Shown here: one piece after another, positions 34,210 to 43,128 of the stretch
Numbering within the stretch: position 1 is the first letter of the stretch
Layout: each line of letters starts with the position of its first letter
Origin: Methylocaldum sp002005105
Lineage (GTDB): Bacteria; Pseudomonadota; Gammaproteobacteria; Methylococcales; Methylococcaceae
Direction: 5' to 3'
NCBI RefSeq assembly: GCF_051027545.1
Contig: NZ_CP194901.1
Location: forward strand, 182,765 to 246,764
DNA: 64,000 nt
Program-made: the position numbers and the translations under genes
The notes under the pieces: generated by a model
Seen by the model: the letters and a program-made list of their open reading frames with translations, nothing else
What the model was told of the DNA's origin: nothing
Database searches by the model: none

Positions 34210-35921
34210 TCCATGACCCGAAGCACTTCATCGATGGCGGTTTCCCCCGCAACCACCTTGGCAAGCCCGTGTTGCCAGAGATTGCGTCCGCCACGCCGCA
34301 CCGAGGCATCGACGAGCATCCGCTCATCCTGTTTCATTCGAATGATTTCCCGCTCTTCTTCCTCGATTTCGATAGCCTCGAACAAAGGAGTGCGTCCCCA
34401 ATAACCGCGACCGTTGCAATGCTCGCAGCCTTTAGGACCATAAATCGCTTCCGGAACGCCATGCTTTCCAAGCCCATGCCCGATCATCTCGGCTTCTGAC
34501 TTCGTAACTGACCGCCGTATCTTGCAGTGCGGACATAACCGCCTGACCAGGCGCTGGGCTGCGGCAAGCTCGAGCGTGGATGCTAGAAGGTAGGCTTCCA
34601 CCCCCAAGTCCAACAAGCGGGTGACCGCTCCGGCGGCCGTATTCGTGTGCAGCGTCGACAAGACCAGGTGGCCGGTCAACGCGGCGCGAATCGCGATGTC
34701 AGCGGTCTCGCGATCCCGTATTTCGCCGATCATGATGATGTCGGGATCGTTGCGCAGAATGGAGCGCAACGAGGTGGCGTAAGTTAGTCCGATTTCCGGT
34801 TTGACTTGAAGTTGAGAGACACCGGTCAATACGTATTCGATAGGGTCCTCGACGGTGACGATCTTGAGCTCGGGGTTGAGAATCGCGTTCAACGAGGCGT
34901 ACAGCGTCGTCGTTTTGCCGCTACCCGTAGGTCCTGTAATGAGGACGATCCCGTGCGGTTTCTTTAAGGCCTTCCGCAGCCCGTTCAGGCCGTGGTCGGA
35001 TAGCCCGAGTTGGTCGAGCTCGAGCTTGACCGATACTTGTCCAAGCAACCGAAGCACGATCGACTCCCCATGCAGTGTAGGGAACGTCGCCACCCGCAGA
35101 TCGAGGCTTCGCCCGCGCGCGGAAAACCGGATTCTTCCGTCTTGAGGTACCCGCCTTTCGGCGATGTCGAGTCTAGCCATCAGTTTGATGCGGGAGGCTA
35201 CCGGTTCTGCCCAGCGGGCCGACAGGACATCGGCTTCCTGCAGCAATCCGTCGATCCGGTAGCGGATGATCAATGCGTTTGCGGCTGGCTCGACGTGCAC
35301 ATCCGAGGCGCCGAGATCGCTCGCCGACATGATGAGCCGATGTACCAAGCGAATCACCGGTGCGTCAGAGGCGTGATCACTGAGCTTGGCCACATCATCG
35401 TCGTTGACCTCGGCCGTCCCGATCGAAGCCAGGGAAATTGCCTCCTCCGCTTCCGCCTGGGCGGCGTCGAGCTTGTAGAAGTAATCCTCCAACTCGGATT
35501 CGAGCGCTGCATAACGTTTAACGGGTTTTCCCAAAAGGAACTCCACGCCGGCCGCTGTTACATCATCGGTCGGATCCGCCATGGCGAGATGCACTTCGTC
35601 CTGATCGATTACCAGTGGGAGAGCCCGTTTGGTTCGAAAAAAATGGAGATTGACGCCGTCGATCTCGGGCAGGCGGGCAGGGAAACGGGCACGTTTAGCG
35701 ACCTCGATGGCCAGCATTTCCGCAAAAATCTCGGCCATCTGGTCTTCCGTTACCAATCCGAGCCGAGTGGCGACGGCTGAAAAAGGGGTTTCCGACGACC
35801 GTGCCGCCGCCTGAACCCGCTCTACGGATTCAGCACTCATCAGCCGTCTTCGCAGCAAGATCTCCACCAGCCTGTCGGTAGAATCGGTGGAAGATGCCGA
35901 AACAGCGGTAGTGACTGCCAT
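34194..35921 (-). CDS. gspE: Type II secretion ATPase GspE
   Basis: A 575 aa hexameric assembly ATPase starting MAVTTAVSASS. The N-terminal MshEN/GspE-N domain (LVEILLRRRLMSAESVERVQ) is followed by DLGASDVHVEP. Walker A ITGPTGSGKTTTLYA lies near residue 330 and the Walker B/Asp-box NDPDIIMIGEIRD near 395. A tetracysteine zinc site (CPHCKIRR near 463 and CEHCNGRGYWGRTPL near 497) is present. It is the first gene of the leftward operon E-F-G-H-I-J-L-M-C; the promoter should be in the gap to 36126. Confidence 0.93.
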   Translation of the reverse strand: MAVTTAVSASSTDSTDRLVEILLRRRLMSAESVERVQAAARSSETPFSAVATRLGLVTEDQMAEIFAEMLAIEVAKRARFPARLPEIDGVNLHFFRTKRALPLVIDQDEVHLAMADPTDDVTAAGVEFLLGKPVKRYAALESELEDYFYKLDAAQAEAEEAISLASIGTAEVNDDDVAKLSDHASDAPVIRLVHRLIMSASDLGASDVHVEPAANALIIRYRIDGLLQEADVLSARWAEPVASRIKLMARLDIAERRVPQDGRIRFSARGRSLDLRVATFPTLHGESIVLRLLGQVSVKLELDQLGLSDHGLNGLRKALKKPHGIVLITGPTGSGKTTTLYASLNAILNPELKIVTVEDPIEYVLTGVSQLQVKPEIGLTYATSLRSILRNDPDIIMIGEIRDRETADIAIRAALTGHLVLSTLHTNTAAGAVTRLLDLGVEAYLLASTLELAAAQRLVRRLCPHCKIRRSVTKSEAEMIGHGLGKHGVPEAIYGPKGCEHCNGRGYWGRTPLFEAIEIEEEEREIIRMKQDERMLVDASVRRGGRNLWQHGLAKVVAGETAIDEVLRVMEWREH

Positions 35922-36079
35922 GTTGAATTAAGCTTCCAATTGCCTTGCAGCTCGAAGCCAACCCGATTGGCCGGCTCGTTTTTTGACGTTTTAACTGGCC
36001 ACCGCGATACTAACGATGATGCTCACCCATATTTAAATGACCAAATGGCACTAAGGTATCGCTAGGTATTTAGGGTCTA

Positions 36080-36140
36080 TCTCAGTAGGCCGTTCACCCT
36101 GAGCCAGTCGAAGGTTTCTTGGGACCTACTGGGATAGGCT
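36080..36140. repeat. Dispersed palindrome-type repeat
   Basis: TATCTCAGTAGGC and its near complement CCTACTGGGATAGGC flank a GTTCACCCTGAGCCAGTCGAAGG core. Similar cores are common dispersed repeats in bacterial genomes. It lies between the T2SS operon and the first Rhs remnant. Confidence 0.4.
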
Positions 36141-36540
36141 CTTAGTACTTAGATAATACCACTGAATTCTCGATCGTTTTTGTACTGAAACATAGCAATT
36201 TAAGCCCGTGGCGACGTTTGACTCGTTGATCCCGGGGGCGTGGACGTAGCGGCGGAGGAGATTCCCGGTACTGTCGTACTCGGCCAAAAGGTCCGCCCCG
36301 TCGTAGAGGAGATGGGTGGTCACCCCTCCGATCGTGGTCTGCCGAAGCCGTCCCTCGCCGTCATAGGCCAAGGTGGCCGAGAGGCCGGTCTTGCTGGCGC
36401 TGGTCAGACGGTGGTCGAGGTCGTACGCATAGCTCCACACCCCGTCCCCGGTGAGGTTGCCGTCTTGATCAGCTGCGTGACGTACCGGGGGAGGGTTGTA
36501 CTTGCCGTTGGGCAGTGCTGTAAGGGCGGCATAGCGTAGC
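36126..36540 (-). pseudogene. Rhs core remnant (cassette 1)
   Basis: Only about 85 residues of Rhs core survive, from DQDGNLTGDGVWSYAYDLDHRL near 36467 to RRYVHAPGIN near 36222. Downstream of this the frame leaves Rhs homology (SNVATGLNCYVSVQKRS) before the conserved DPIGY block, so toxin and core end are lost. It differs from other copies at several positions (DHRLTS, STGNLL), so it is an older relic of the same family. Confidence 0.7.
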
Positions 36541-36574
36541 ATATCCCGCCGTATGGATGCCGAAATCCATCTGT

Positions 36575-36596
36575 CGCATTACGCTACGCTGATGCG
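36575..36596. repeat. REP-like palindrome
   Basis: CGCATTA-CGCTACGC-TGATGCG forms a stem nearly identical in sequence to the palindrome at 48404-48429. It lies between the cassette 1 remnant and the immunity gene of cassette 2. Confidence 0.55.
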
Positions 36597-36635
36597 CCCG
36601 CGAGCTGACTACACTTGCGACAATGACATTAACAT

Positions 36636-37031
36636 TTACCAATATCGTCGAGCTCTTTCTTGTTGCTGCCGCAGCCGTAGTTTGTCGATCATTAGCTTGT
36701 CAGCTCTTCCTTCTGAAGTGATATTAGAACCCTCAAGAAAACATCGCTTTACCGTGATTTGTACTTCCACGGGGTCAGGCACTTGAGGGTTCGTCCGCCA
36801 CACATATGTTGCCGAATTCTTATCATGTCTCAACAAATATGGCCCGACCCATACATCGGTTCTCATGTCAAACTCGGCAAGATAACCACGAAATTCTGAA
36901 ACAGCCGCATCGTACGAACAGCTCTCAAAATATACTGTGCATCGCACAATTGTCCCGAAACTTATTCCAATAACGAGAGCGATAAGCCCTAAAAAGCTCC
37001 AAACAACAGCCTTGGCTATGCCTTCACTCAT
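36636..37031 (-). CDS. Putative immunity protein of Rhs cassette 2
   Basis: A 131 aa protein from ATG 37031, 44 bases downstream of the cassette 2 toxin stop. It has one N-terminal membrane helix (AVVWSFLGLIALVIGISFGTIV) followed by a mostly soluble domain (CTVYFESCSYDAAVSEFRGYLAEF, TYVWRTNPQVPDPVEVQITV). Position directly after an Rhs tip and lack of a known family suggest immunity. The membrane anchor would place protection at or outside the inner membrane. Base composition is AT-richer than the Rhs core. Confidence 0.5.
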   Translation of the reverse strand: MSEGIAKAVVWSFLGLIALVIGISFGTIVRCTVYFESCSYDAAVSEFRGYLAEFDMRTDVWVGPYLLRHDKNSATYVWRTNPQVPDPVEVQITVKRCFLEGSNITSEGRADKLMIDKLRLRQQQERARRYW

Positions 37032-37075
37032 AGCATTTTTCACCAATGAGTACTTAGCATAGCCCGGCATTCAAC

Positions 37076-38213
37076 CTACTTCTTAGCCCCTCCCAATGCG
37101 TCCGATTGGCCAATGCGAGCCGAGCCGGTCAGGTTTATTCGGAAATCATTGCCATAGCCGTGCACAAGATCGGCACCAAGGGTCAAGATATTGCGGATAT
37201 CGGTTTTAAGCGCGGGTGCACTGGTCGGCCACTCCCAGGGCTTTATATCAAAATCGTAGTCATCATAACTGCGTCCACCCTTGGTACCAGTGACGATATT
37301 TCTAGGTTGCAGCTTTAGCCCAATGGTCCCATAGACCAAACCGTCATCCAATGAACTCAGATGATCTACAGGGCTATCCAATTTAATACTTGCGGTCTTA
37401 CCGACTCCGGCAAAATCACCACTGCTGATCCGTGACAGATCTATGCTATCCACCCTAGCCGACAAGGGCTCGCTATGGCCGACTTTGCGCCAAACATAGG
37501 CCTCCCAAAAACTAACTTTTCCATCATCGTCTGGCAGAGTTCCCGGCTGAAATGGACAGGCAAAAAGGAAACATAACCCCGACGGATCGGTCCGATTGAC
37601 CGGATCATTCCCGACATAGGCATAGAGGTTCAAGTCATCCTGGTAGCCGATCGGATCGGTCTGCAGGAACCGGCCCAAGGCCGGGGAGTACATGCGGGCC
37701 TTGTAATGATACAGGTTCAATTGGCCGAGGAGCTGCTGGCCGGTGTAGCGGAACCTAACGCCCGTGGTGACATTCGGCTCGCCCCAGGGGCCGTAGCTGT
37801 AGACCGCCGTGGACGTGCCGGAGGTATCGGCGGTGGCGACGAGGCTCCCCAGGTGATCGCCATACAGCCAGGTCTTGGTGGCGGTGCCGGTCCCTTCGTA
37901 CCAGACCAGCGGCTCGTCGACGCCGGGGCCGTGGACGTAGCGGCGGAGGAGATTGCCCGAGCCGTCGTACTCGGCCAAGAGGTCCTGGCCGTCGTAGAGG
38001 AGGTTCGAGGTCACCCCGGCGATCGCGGTCTGCCGAAGCCGCCCCTCGCCGTCATAGGCGAGCGCCGCCGCGAGGCCGGTCTTGCTGGCGGTCTTCAGAC
38101 GGTTGTCGAGGTCGTACGCATAACTCCACACCCCGTCCCCGGTGAGGTTGCCGTTGGCGTCATAGCCGAGGGTGGCCCCGGCCGCCTGGGTGTACTGGTT
38201 GAGGCCGTTGGCG
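37076..38213 (-). CDS. Orphan Rhs core plus toxin tip (cassette 2), unassigned toxin
   Basis: The Rhs core begins abruptly near 38213 (GANGLNQYTQAAGATLGYD) without a start codon context and runs through YHYKARMYSPALGRFLQTDP and YVGNDPVNRTDPSGL. The following 170-residue tip (KVSFWEAYVWRKVGH, GLVYGTIGLKLQPRNIVTG, SYDDYDFDIKPWEWPT) has no family I recognise. The first in-frame start would be the GTG of VWSYAYD. As in other Rhs loci, such orphan tips are thought to be silent until recombined onto a full-length core. Toxin activity is inferred from position. Confidence 0.7.
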
Positions 38214-38233
38214 CCTGTACACGTATGGCTTGT

Positions 38234-38659
38234 TTATTTTGGAAGCTTTAATCCTCTGTTTTCTAAAACTTCCTTATCTTCTGGATGAATATAATACTCT
38301 GTGGGAGAGGTATAAGTTCTGCCCGCGTAATCAACAACTCGTCCGTTAAGTTTACTCGCCAATTCAATCATCCAACTCAATGTCGCTTCGTCAGGATTTT
38401 TGGTCATACATTTACCACTGTTTAAATAGAGCTTGCCTTTGACTTTGCGTGTGGGATCAACGATTAGAGTATCCTTTTCCTGCTTAGAACCAGTTTTACT
38501 CGGCCGTAATTCCACATCATCGCGAGTCTTAGCCAGTTCCATAAATTGTTCCCTCGTTGGCGGCAAGAGCCGGTAACTTTTTTTACGACCGAGCCACCAC
38601 GGGCCATAACGGGTTTCTCGACCGACGATAATCCAATAAAGCCCTTTTTTTACCGCCAT
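38234..38659 (-). CDS. Putative immunity protein of Rhs cassette 3
   Basis: A 141 aa protein starting MAVKKGLYWIIVGRETRYGP, 21 bases after the toxin tip that ends at 38681. It is basic in the first half (KSYRLLPPTREQF, KVKGKLYLNSGKCM) with no membrane segment. No family is recognised. Immediate position after the interrupted toxin tip and unusual, AT-rich codon use argue for an immunity role. The frame is intact although its toxin has been broken by IS630. Confidence 0.5.
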   Translation of the reverse strand: MAVKKGLYWIIVGRETRYGPWWLGRKKSYRLLPPTREQFMELAKTRDDVELRPSKTGSKQEKDTLIVDPTRKVKGKLYLNSGKCMTKNPDEATLSWMIELASKLNGRVVDYAGRTYTSPTEYYIHPEDKEVLENRGLKLPK

Positions 38660-38680
38660 GTATATATCAAACAAAGGTAG

Positions 38681-38819
38681 TCATTTAAGCGATTTTATGG
38701 CGCCTGCACCGCTATAAAGCCGACTGAAGCGACCAAGTCCATTGACATCGGTAACACCAACGCCACGTTCATAAATGATAGGGATGCCAGAACCTGCGCC
38801 ATATTTACTCTCATGTCTA
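38681..38819 (-). pseudogene. Rhs toxin tip of cassette 3, C-terminal piece
   Basis: These bases encode RHESKYGAGSGIPIIYERG then a final GRFSRLYSGAGAIKSLK. Removing the IS630 element at 38820-41324 joins it in frame with the piece at 41327, giving ADLTTKGQWARHESKYG. It is therefore the last 45 or so residues of a disrupted toxin. Confidence 0.75.
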
Positions 38820-39542
38820 AGTACATCCCATAAAGTTCTGCGGAAAGGGCGTACACTGGTGGCATGAAAGCCATCCTGATCCCCCCGTTGGGCAAAGCGC
38901 AACAGAGTGAGTTAGACACCCTGTATCGAAAGACCAAGGACCCACGGCTCCGAACTCGTGCCCAGATGGTCTTGCTCTCGGCCGAGCGGGGTCTCAAAGC
39001 GCTGGAGATCGCGGGGATCGTGCGGGAGAGCGAGGACACCGTGGTGCGGTGGCTGAAACGGTATCAGAGCGAAGGCGTGGACGGGCTGAAAGATGCGCCG
39101 CGAGCGGGACGGCAAGCCAAAGTGACGGCGGCGTATCGGGCCGCCCTGGTGGCGGCGGTACGGCGCCGTCCGCGCAGTTTGGACCTGCCGTTTTCCATAT
39201 GGACCCTGCAACGGCTGGTGGATTACCTGGCCGAGCAAACCGGGATTCGCATCGCTCTGGAAACCCTGCGCCAAACCTTGAAGCGCGAAGGGATTGTGCT
39301 CAGTCGTCCGCAGCATAAGATCAGCAGCCCTGATCCAGACTATGCGGTGAAAAAAAAGCGGTCGAAGACACCCGCGATCACTTGAAACCGGGCGATGTGT
39401 TTTACTACGCCGACGAGTTTAACCTCAGTTGGCTGCCTACCTTGACGGCGTTGTGGAGCCCGGTAGGCCAGCAAATTATGATTCCGACCCCAGGTCAGCC
39501 TAAGAAGCGCTATGGGTTGGGAGCGGTGAATTACCATACCGG

Positions 39543-40930
39543 GAGTAATGGTCAAATGTTGTGTACGGGGGTGGGCTCAGGCGGCGACTTTCTCGACGTC
39601 TTCCTGAACTCCATCCTTGAACACGACTCCCTCGATGACTTGGGCTAAACGGGGGATTCCATTCAGTTTCCGCCAGTGCCGCTCGGCGCTTTTCACCAGC
39701 ATGAACACCATCGCGAGGATACTTCCCCGTGACACGCAGCCTCGCGTTTTGGCGGTTCTGAACCGGACCGTGGCAAAGGTGGATTCGATCGGATTGGTGG
39801 TCCTTAGGTGAATCCAGTGCTCCGCCGGAAAAGCGTAGAACGCTAACAGCGCCTCCCGATCCTTTTCCAAGCACGCCACCGCCTTGGGATACTTGGACCG
39901 ATACCCCGTCAGGAAACGATCAAACGCTTTCTCCGCCTCCTGCCGGGTCGCGGCCATCCAGATTTCGTGCAGCGCGGCTTTGGCTTTGGGTTGCTGACTC
40001 TTGGGCAGCTTATTCAGCACATTGGCCGTCTTGTGGACCCAACAGCGCTGGCCACGGGTGGTCCCGTACACTTGTGGTAAGGCTTTCCAAAAGCCGAGGG
40101 CGCCATCCCCGGTGGCCAGGTGCGGATTGACCGTGAGGCCCCGGGCCTTGAGATCCAACAGCACCTCGCGCCAGGACGCCTCGCTCTCCCGATAGCCATC
40201 GGCCAACGCCAGCAACTCCTTTCGGCCGTCCGCCGTAGCCCCAATCACCACCAGAATGCATTGGGCCGCATCCTCCAGCCTCACCCCGAAATGGATGCCA
40301 TCCACCCAAAGATACACATAGCGCCGGTTCGACAAATCCCGCCGCGACCAGCGTTGATGTTCGTCCTTCCACGTCTCTTTCAAACGGCTGATGGTGCTCG
40401 CCGATAGCCCCGGCGCATCCCGGCCCAGCAACGCCGTCAACGCTTCCTGAAAATCCCCGGTCGAGATCCCTTTCAGGTACAACCAGGGCAACAGGTCCTC
40501 AAGGCTCTTGGTCCGCCGAAGGTAGGGCGGCAGAATCGCCGAGGTAAACCGGATCGTCTTCGCCCGGTCCCGCACCCGCGGCACCGTGACCTCGACGGCG
40601 CCGACGCCGGTTTGGATGGACCGCGTCGGCAGATGACCGTTCCGCACCACCCGCTGGCGGCCGTCCGCCGTCTTCTCGTCCTTGAACCGTTCCAGAAAGG
40701 CGGCCACCTCCGCTTCGATCGCCGCCGCCAGCATCCGCTGGGCGCCTTCCCGCAGCAGTTCCGTCAGGGCATCGGCAACCGGGGCGGGTGTCCCTGGATT
40801 CTTCAGCGGAATGACTTTATCTTCATGCATGGCGTATTCGCTCCTCTCAACAGGAATTGATGACCTCGAAGACCATCAAGAATACGCCGCCTACCTCAGC
40901 CCCTCATCCACAACTTTCGAGCATAACTCC
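39543..40930 (-). mobile_element. IS256-family element A, nested in IS630
   Basis: It is flanked by the 8-base duplication CATACCGG (39535-39542 and 40931-40938). Ends GAGTAATGGTCAAATGTTGTG and, opposite, GGAGTTATGCTCGAAAGTTG are imperfect inverted repeats. Length is about 1388 bp. One base at the left end is ambiguous because of a G run. Confidence 0.82.
39577..40830 (-). CDS. IS256-family (Mutator-like) transposase A
   Basis: A 417 aa transposase beginning MHEDKVIPLKNPGTPAPVADAL. The DDE residues lie in YLWVDGIHFGVRL, in NPHLATGDGALGFWKAL and after the LRTTNPIESTFATVRFRT block that marks this family. The CWVHKTANVLNKLP segment and C-terminal RLAQVIEGVVFKDG are complete, so it is probably functional. 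It is about the same length as, but clearly diverged from, element B at 41735. Confidence 0.88.
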   Translation of the reverse strand: MHEDKVIPLKNPGTPAPVADALTELLREGAQRMLAAAIEAEVAAFLERFKDEKTADGRQRVVRNGHLPTRSIQTGVGAVEVTVPRVRDRAKTIRFTSAILPPYLRRTKSLEDLLPWLYLKGISTGDFQEALTALLGRDAPGLSASTISRLKETWKDEHQRWSRRDLSNRRYVYLWVDGIHFGVRLEDAAQCILVVIGATADGRKELLALADGYRESEASWREVLLDLKARGLTVNPHLATGDGALGFWKALPQVYGTTRGQRCWVHKTANVLNKLPKSQQPKAKAALHEIWMAATRQEAEKAFDRFLTGYRSKYPKAVACLEKDREALLAFYAFPAEHWIHLRTTNPIESTFATVRFRTAKTRGCVSRGSILAMVFMLVKSAERHWRKLNGIPRLAQVIEGVVFKDGVQEDVEKVAA

Positions 40931-41326
40931 CATACCGGTGAAACCGTGGTCTTATTCAAACGACACAAGCGCCGTCGGGAGGTGGCCGAACTGCTGCAAG
41001 CCATAGTGGACCAGCATCCCACGGGGACGATTTACGTCGCGTGGGACAATGCCGACACGCATCAAGACGACGAGATCGAAGCGGTCGTGCGCGGAGCCGC
41101 CGGGCGACTGGTCCTGCTGTACTTGCCGACCTATAGCCCTTGGCTCAACCCGATCGAGATGCTGTGGCGCCATTTCCGCCGCGAAGTGACCCATTGCGAA
41201 CTCTTCGAGACGGTAGCCGCCTTGCTCCAAGCCGCCCGCGAGTTCTTCGACCGTCACAACCGCTCTCCACAGCAGGTGCTCTCGATTATCGGTTCCTATG
41301 CCGCAAAAGTTTCATGAATGTACTTA

Positions 41327-41734
41327 GCCCATTGACCTTTAGTCGTTAGGTCTGCCCAAAGCCCGGAACCATCCCACGATAGATCCGGCCCACCCGTGGC
41401 CCTATTTGCCCCAGTAAACGCATTTGTAGCAGCCGAACTTAATACATTGTTATCGTTCAATATAGTTCCCACCGTATCGTGATAACGCGATCCTTGCACC
41501 GCTGCATTCGAAGTCGTTGGAGCTCGTCTTGTGACTTGATTGGCGACATCGACAACCTGAGACACATCGTATCCAATTTGCGCCGATGTTCGAATTGAAT
41601 TTCCAGCCCTCAAAGATTGCAGACCAGCGCTGACACCTGCCGGTAAGAATGGAACGGCGGCTGCGGCGCCATCGTAGATAAGGCCTGCCGCATCCAAAGC
41701 CGCCCACCCCCAATTGCCTTGGGAGTTATAACTG
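41327..41734 (-). pseudogene. Rhs toxin tip of cassette 3, middle piece
   Basis: It encodes YNSQGNWGWAALDAAGLIYDG, then the pre-toxin PFLPAGVSAGLQSLRAG and the toxin ATGGPDLSWDGSGLWADLTTKGQWA. The order P-D, then W-x-D, then a downstream H-x-x-K-Y resembles restriction-endonuclease-like toxins. IS630 cuts it at 41326 and IS256 element B separates it from the Rhs core on the right. Confidence 0.7.
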
Positions 41735-43128
41735 AATCTGGTGTACGGGCGGATTGAAGGAAGGCGGCGTACCCTGCTGAAATGAGATTGACAAGATCAC
41801 CATTCAGCACAAAAAAGAAGAGGTACGCCGTGAGTGAAGATAGCGCAAGTTGGTTGGGTGCTCCAGGGTCGATCAGCGATTCGCTGACCGAGTTGCTGCG
41901 ACAGGGTGCACGGGGTTTGATTGAAAAGGCCGTGGAGACGGAGTTGCAACTCCTGCTGGATCAGTACGATAACATGACCGACCTGGCGGGGCGCAAGTTG
42001 GTCGTCCGCAATGGTTACCTGCCGGAGCGGGCGGTGTTAACGGCCCTGGGGCCGGTTCCGGTCCGGGTACCGAAGGTCCGCGATCGTTCCGGCAGCGGCG
42101 TCAAGTTCAATTCGGCGTTGGTGCCGCCCTATGTCCGTAAAGCCAAACGGGTGGAAGCGGCATTGCCGTGGTTGTATTTGCGGGGCATTTCGACCGGGGA
42201 CATGCAGGAAGCCTTATCAGTGCTGGTGGGCGAGGATGCCAAAGGACTTTCGCCAGCGGTGGTGAGCCGGCTCAAGGCGCAGTGGTCGGAAGCCTATAAC
42301 GCCTGGAATCAGCGTGATCTCTCGGAGGAGCATTACGTTTACGTATGGGCGGATGGCATTTATTCGACTCTTCGTGGAGAGGATGACCGCCTGTGCCTGC
42401 TGATCCTGATCGGCGTCAATGAGCAGGGTGAGAAGCGGCTGTTGGCGCTGTCGGATGGCTACCGCGAATCCAAGGTCTCCTGGCTCAGCGTATTACAGGA
42501 TTTGCAGTCGCGCGGCTTGAAGACGCCGCCGAGTTTGGCCGTAGGCGACGGTGCGTTGGGTTTCTGGGCGGCGATGGATGAGGCTTGGCCGCAAACCCAC
42601 TGCCAACGCTGTTGGGTACACAAGACGGCCAATGTACTCAATGAGATGCCTAAATCCATTCAGGGCAAAGCTAAGGCAGGCTTGCATGACATCTGGATGG
42701 CGGAAACCCAGGCTCAGGCGGAAAAGGCTTTCGACCGCTTCGTGCGAGATTTCGGCGCGAAGTATCCCAAGGCGGTGGAAATCCTGGTGAAAGACCGAGC
42801 GGCCCTACTGACCTTTTACGACTTTCCAGCCGAGCACTGGATTCATATTCGGACCACCAACCCTATTGAATCGAGCTTTGCCACGATCCGCCATCGCACG
42901 ACCCGGACCAAGAACTGCGTGTCCCGGAATACCTTGCTGGGCTTGGTGTTCCAATTGGCACTGACGGCGCAGAAGAGATGGCGCAAGCTGCGTGGCTTCA
43001 ATCGCCTACCCGATGTGGTCAAAGGGATCCAGTTTCAGGATGGAATAGCAGTTCCCGATCAACCGGATGAAACCGAGGAAGAACAGCAGAAAGTCGCCGC
43101 CTGATTCAGGCTGGCCGTACACCAGATT
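41735..43128 (+). mobile_element. IS256-family element B
   Basis: The inverted ends AATCTGGTGTACGG (41735, and from 43128 on the other strand) enclose one transposase. No matching 8-base flanks are visible (TATAACTG versus TGATTATT), so a later rearrangement or deletion may have altered one side. It splits the cassette 3 Rhs linker between VNQGKSNNQ and YNSQGNWGW. Confidence 0.75.
41830..43104 (+). CDS. IS256-family transposase B
   Basis: A 424 aa transposase. GTG 41830 is chosen because GAAGAGG precedes it by seven bases. Conserved blocks are YVYVWADGIYSTLRGED, PPSLAVGDGALGFWAAM, CQRCWVHKTANVLNEMP and IRTTNPIESSFATIRHRT. The frame is complete. It faces right, opposite to element A. Confidence 0.88.
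   Translation: MSEDSASWLGAPGSISDSLTELLRQGARGLIEKAVETELQLLLDQYDNMTDLAGRKLVVRNGYLPERAVLTALGPVPVRVPKVRDRSGSGVKFNSALVPPYVRKAKRVEAALPWLYLRGISTGDMQEALSVLVGEDAKGLSPAVVSRLKAQWSEAYNAWNQRDLSEEHYVYVWADGIYSTLRGEDDRLCLLILIGVNEQGEKRLLALSDGYRESKVSWLSVLQDLQSRGLKTPPSLAVGDGALGFWAAMDEAWPQTHCQRCWVHKTANVLNEMPKSIQGKAKAGLHDIWMAETQAQAEKAFDRFVRDFGAKYPKAVEILVKDRAALLTFYDFPAEHWIHIRTTNPIESSFATIRHRTTRTKNCVSRNTLLGLVFQLALTAQKRWRKLRGFNRLPDVVKGIQFQDGIAVPDQPDETEEEQQKVAA

Larger units (their letters stand above)
38864..41317 (+). pseudogene. IS630-family transposase interrupted by IS256
   Basis: The first part (38864-39385) has MKAILIPPLGKAQQSELDTLY, a helix-turn-helix (LKALEIAGIVRESEDTVVRWL) and a linker. A frameshift near 39382 separates it from DVFYYADEFNLSWLPTL (first catalytic Asp). 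After IS256, HTGETVVLFKRHKRRREV continues in frame to IYVAWDNADTHQDDEI (second Asp) and YSPWLNPIEMLWRHFRRE (Glu). The split by IS256 alone makes it non-functional; the 39382 overlap could be a programmed or accidental frameshift. Confidence 0.8.
38820..41324 (+). mobile_element. IS630-family element carrying an IS256 insertion
   Basis: Ends AGTACATCCCATAAAGTTCTG (left) and AGTACATTCATGAAACTTTTG (right, other strand) are inverted repeats flanked by the TA duplication typical of IS630/Tc1 (38818-38819 and 41325-41326). Without the nested IS256 it is about 1.1 kb, the normal size. It interrupts the cassette 3 toxin. Confidence 0.8.
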
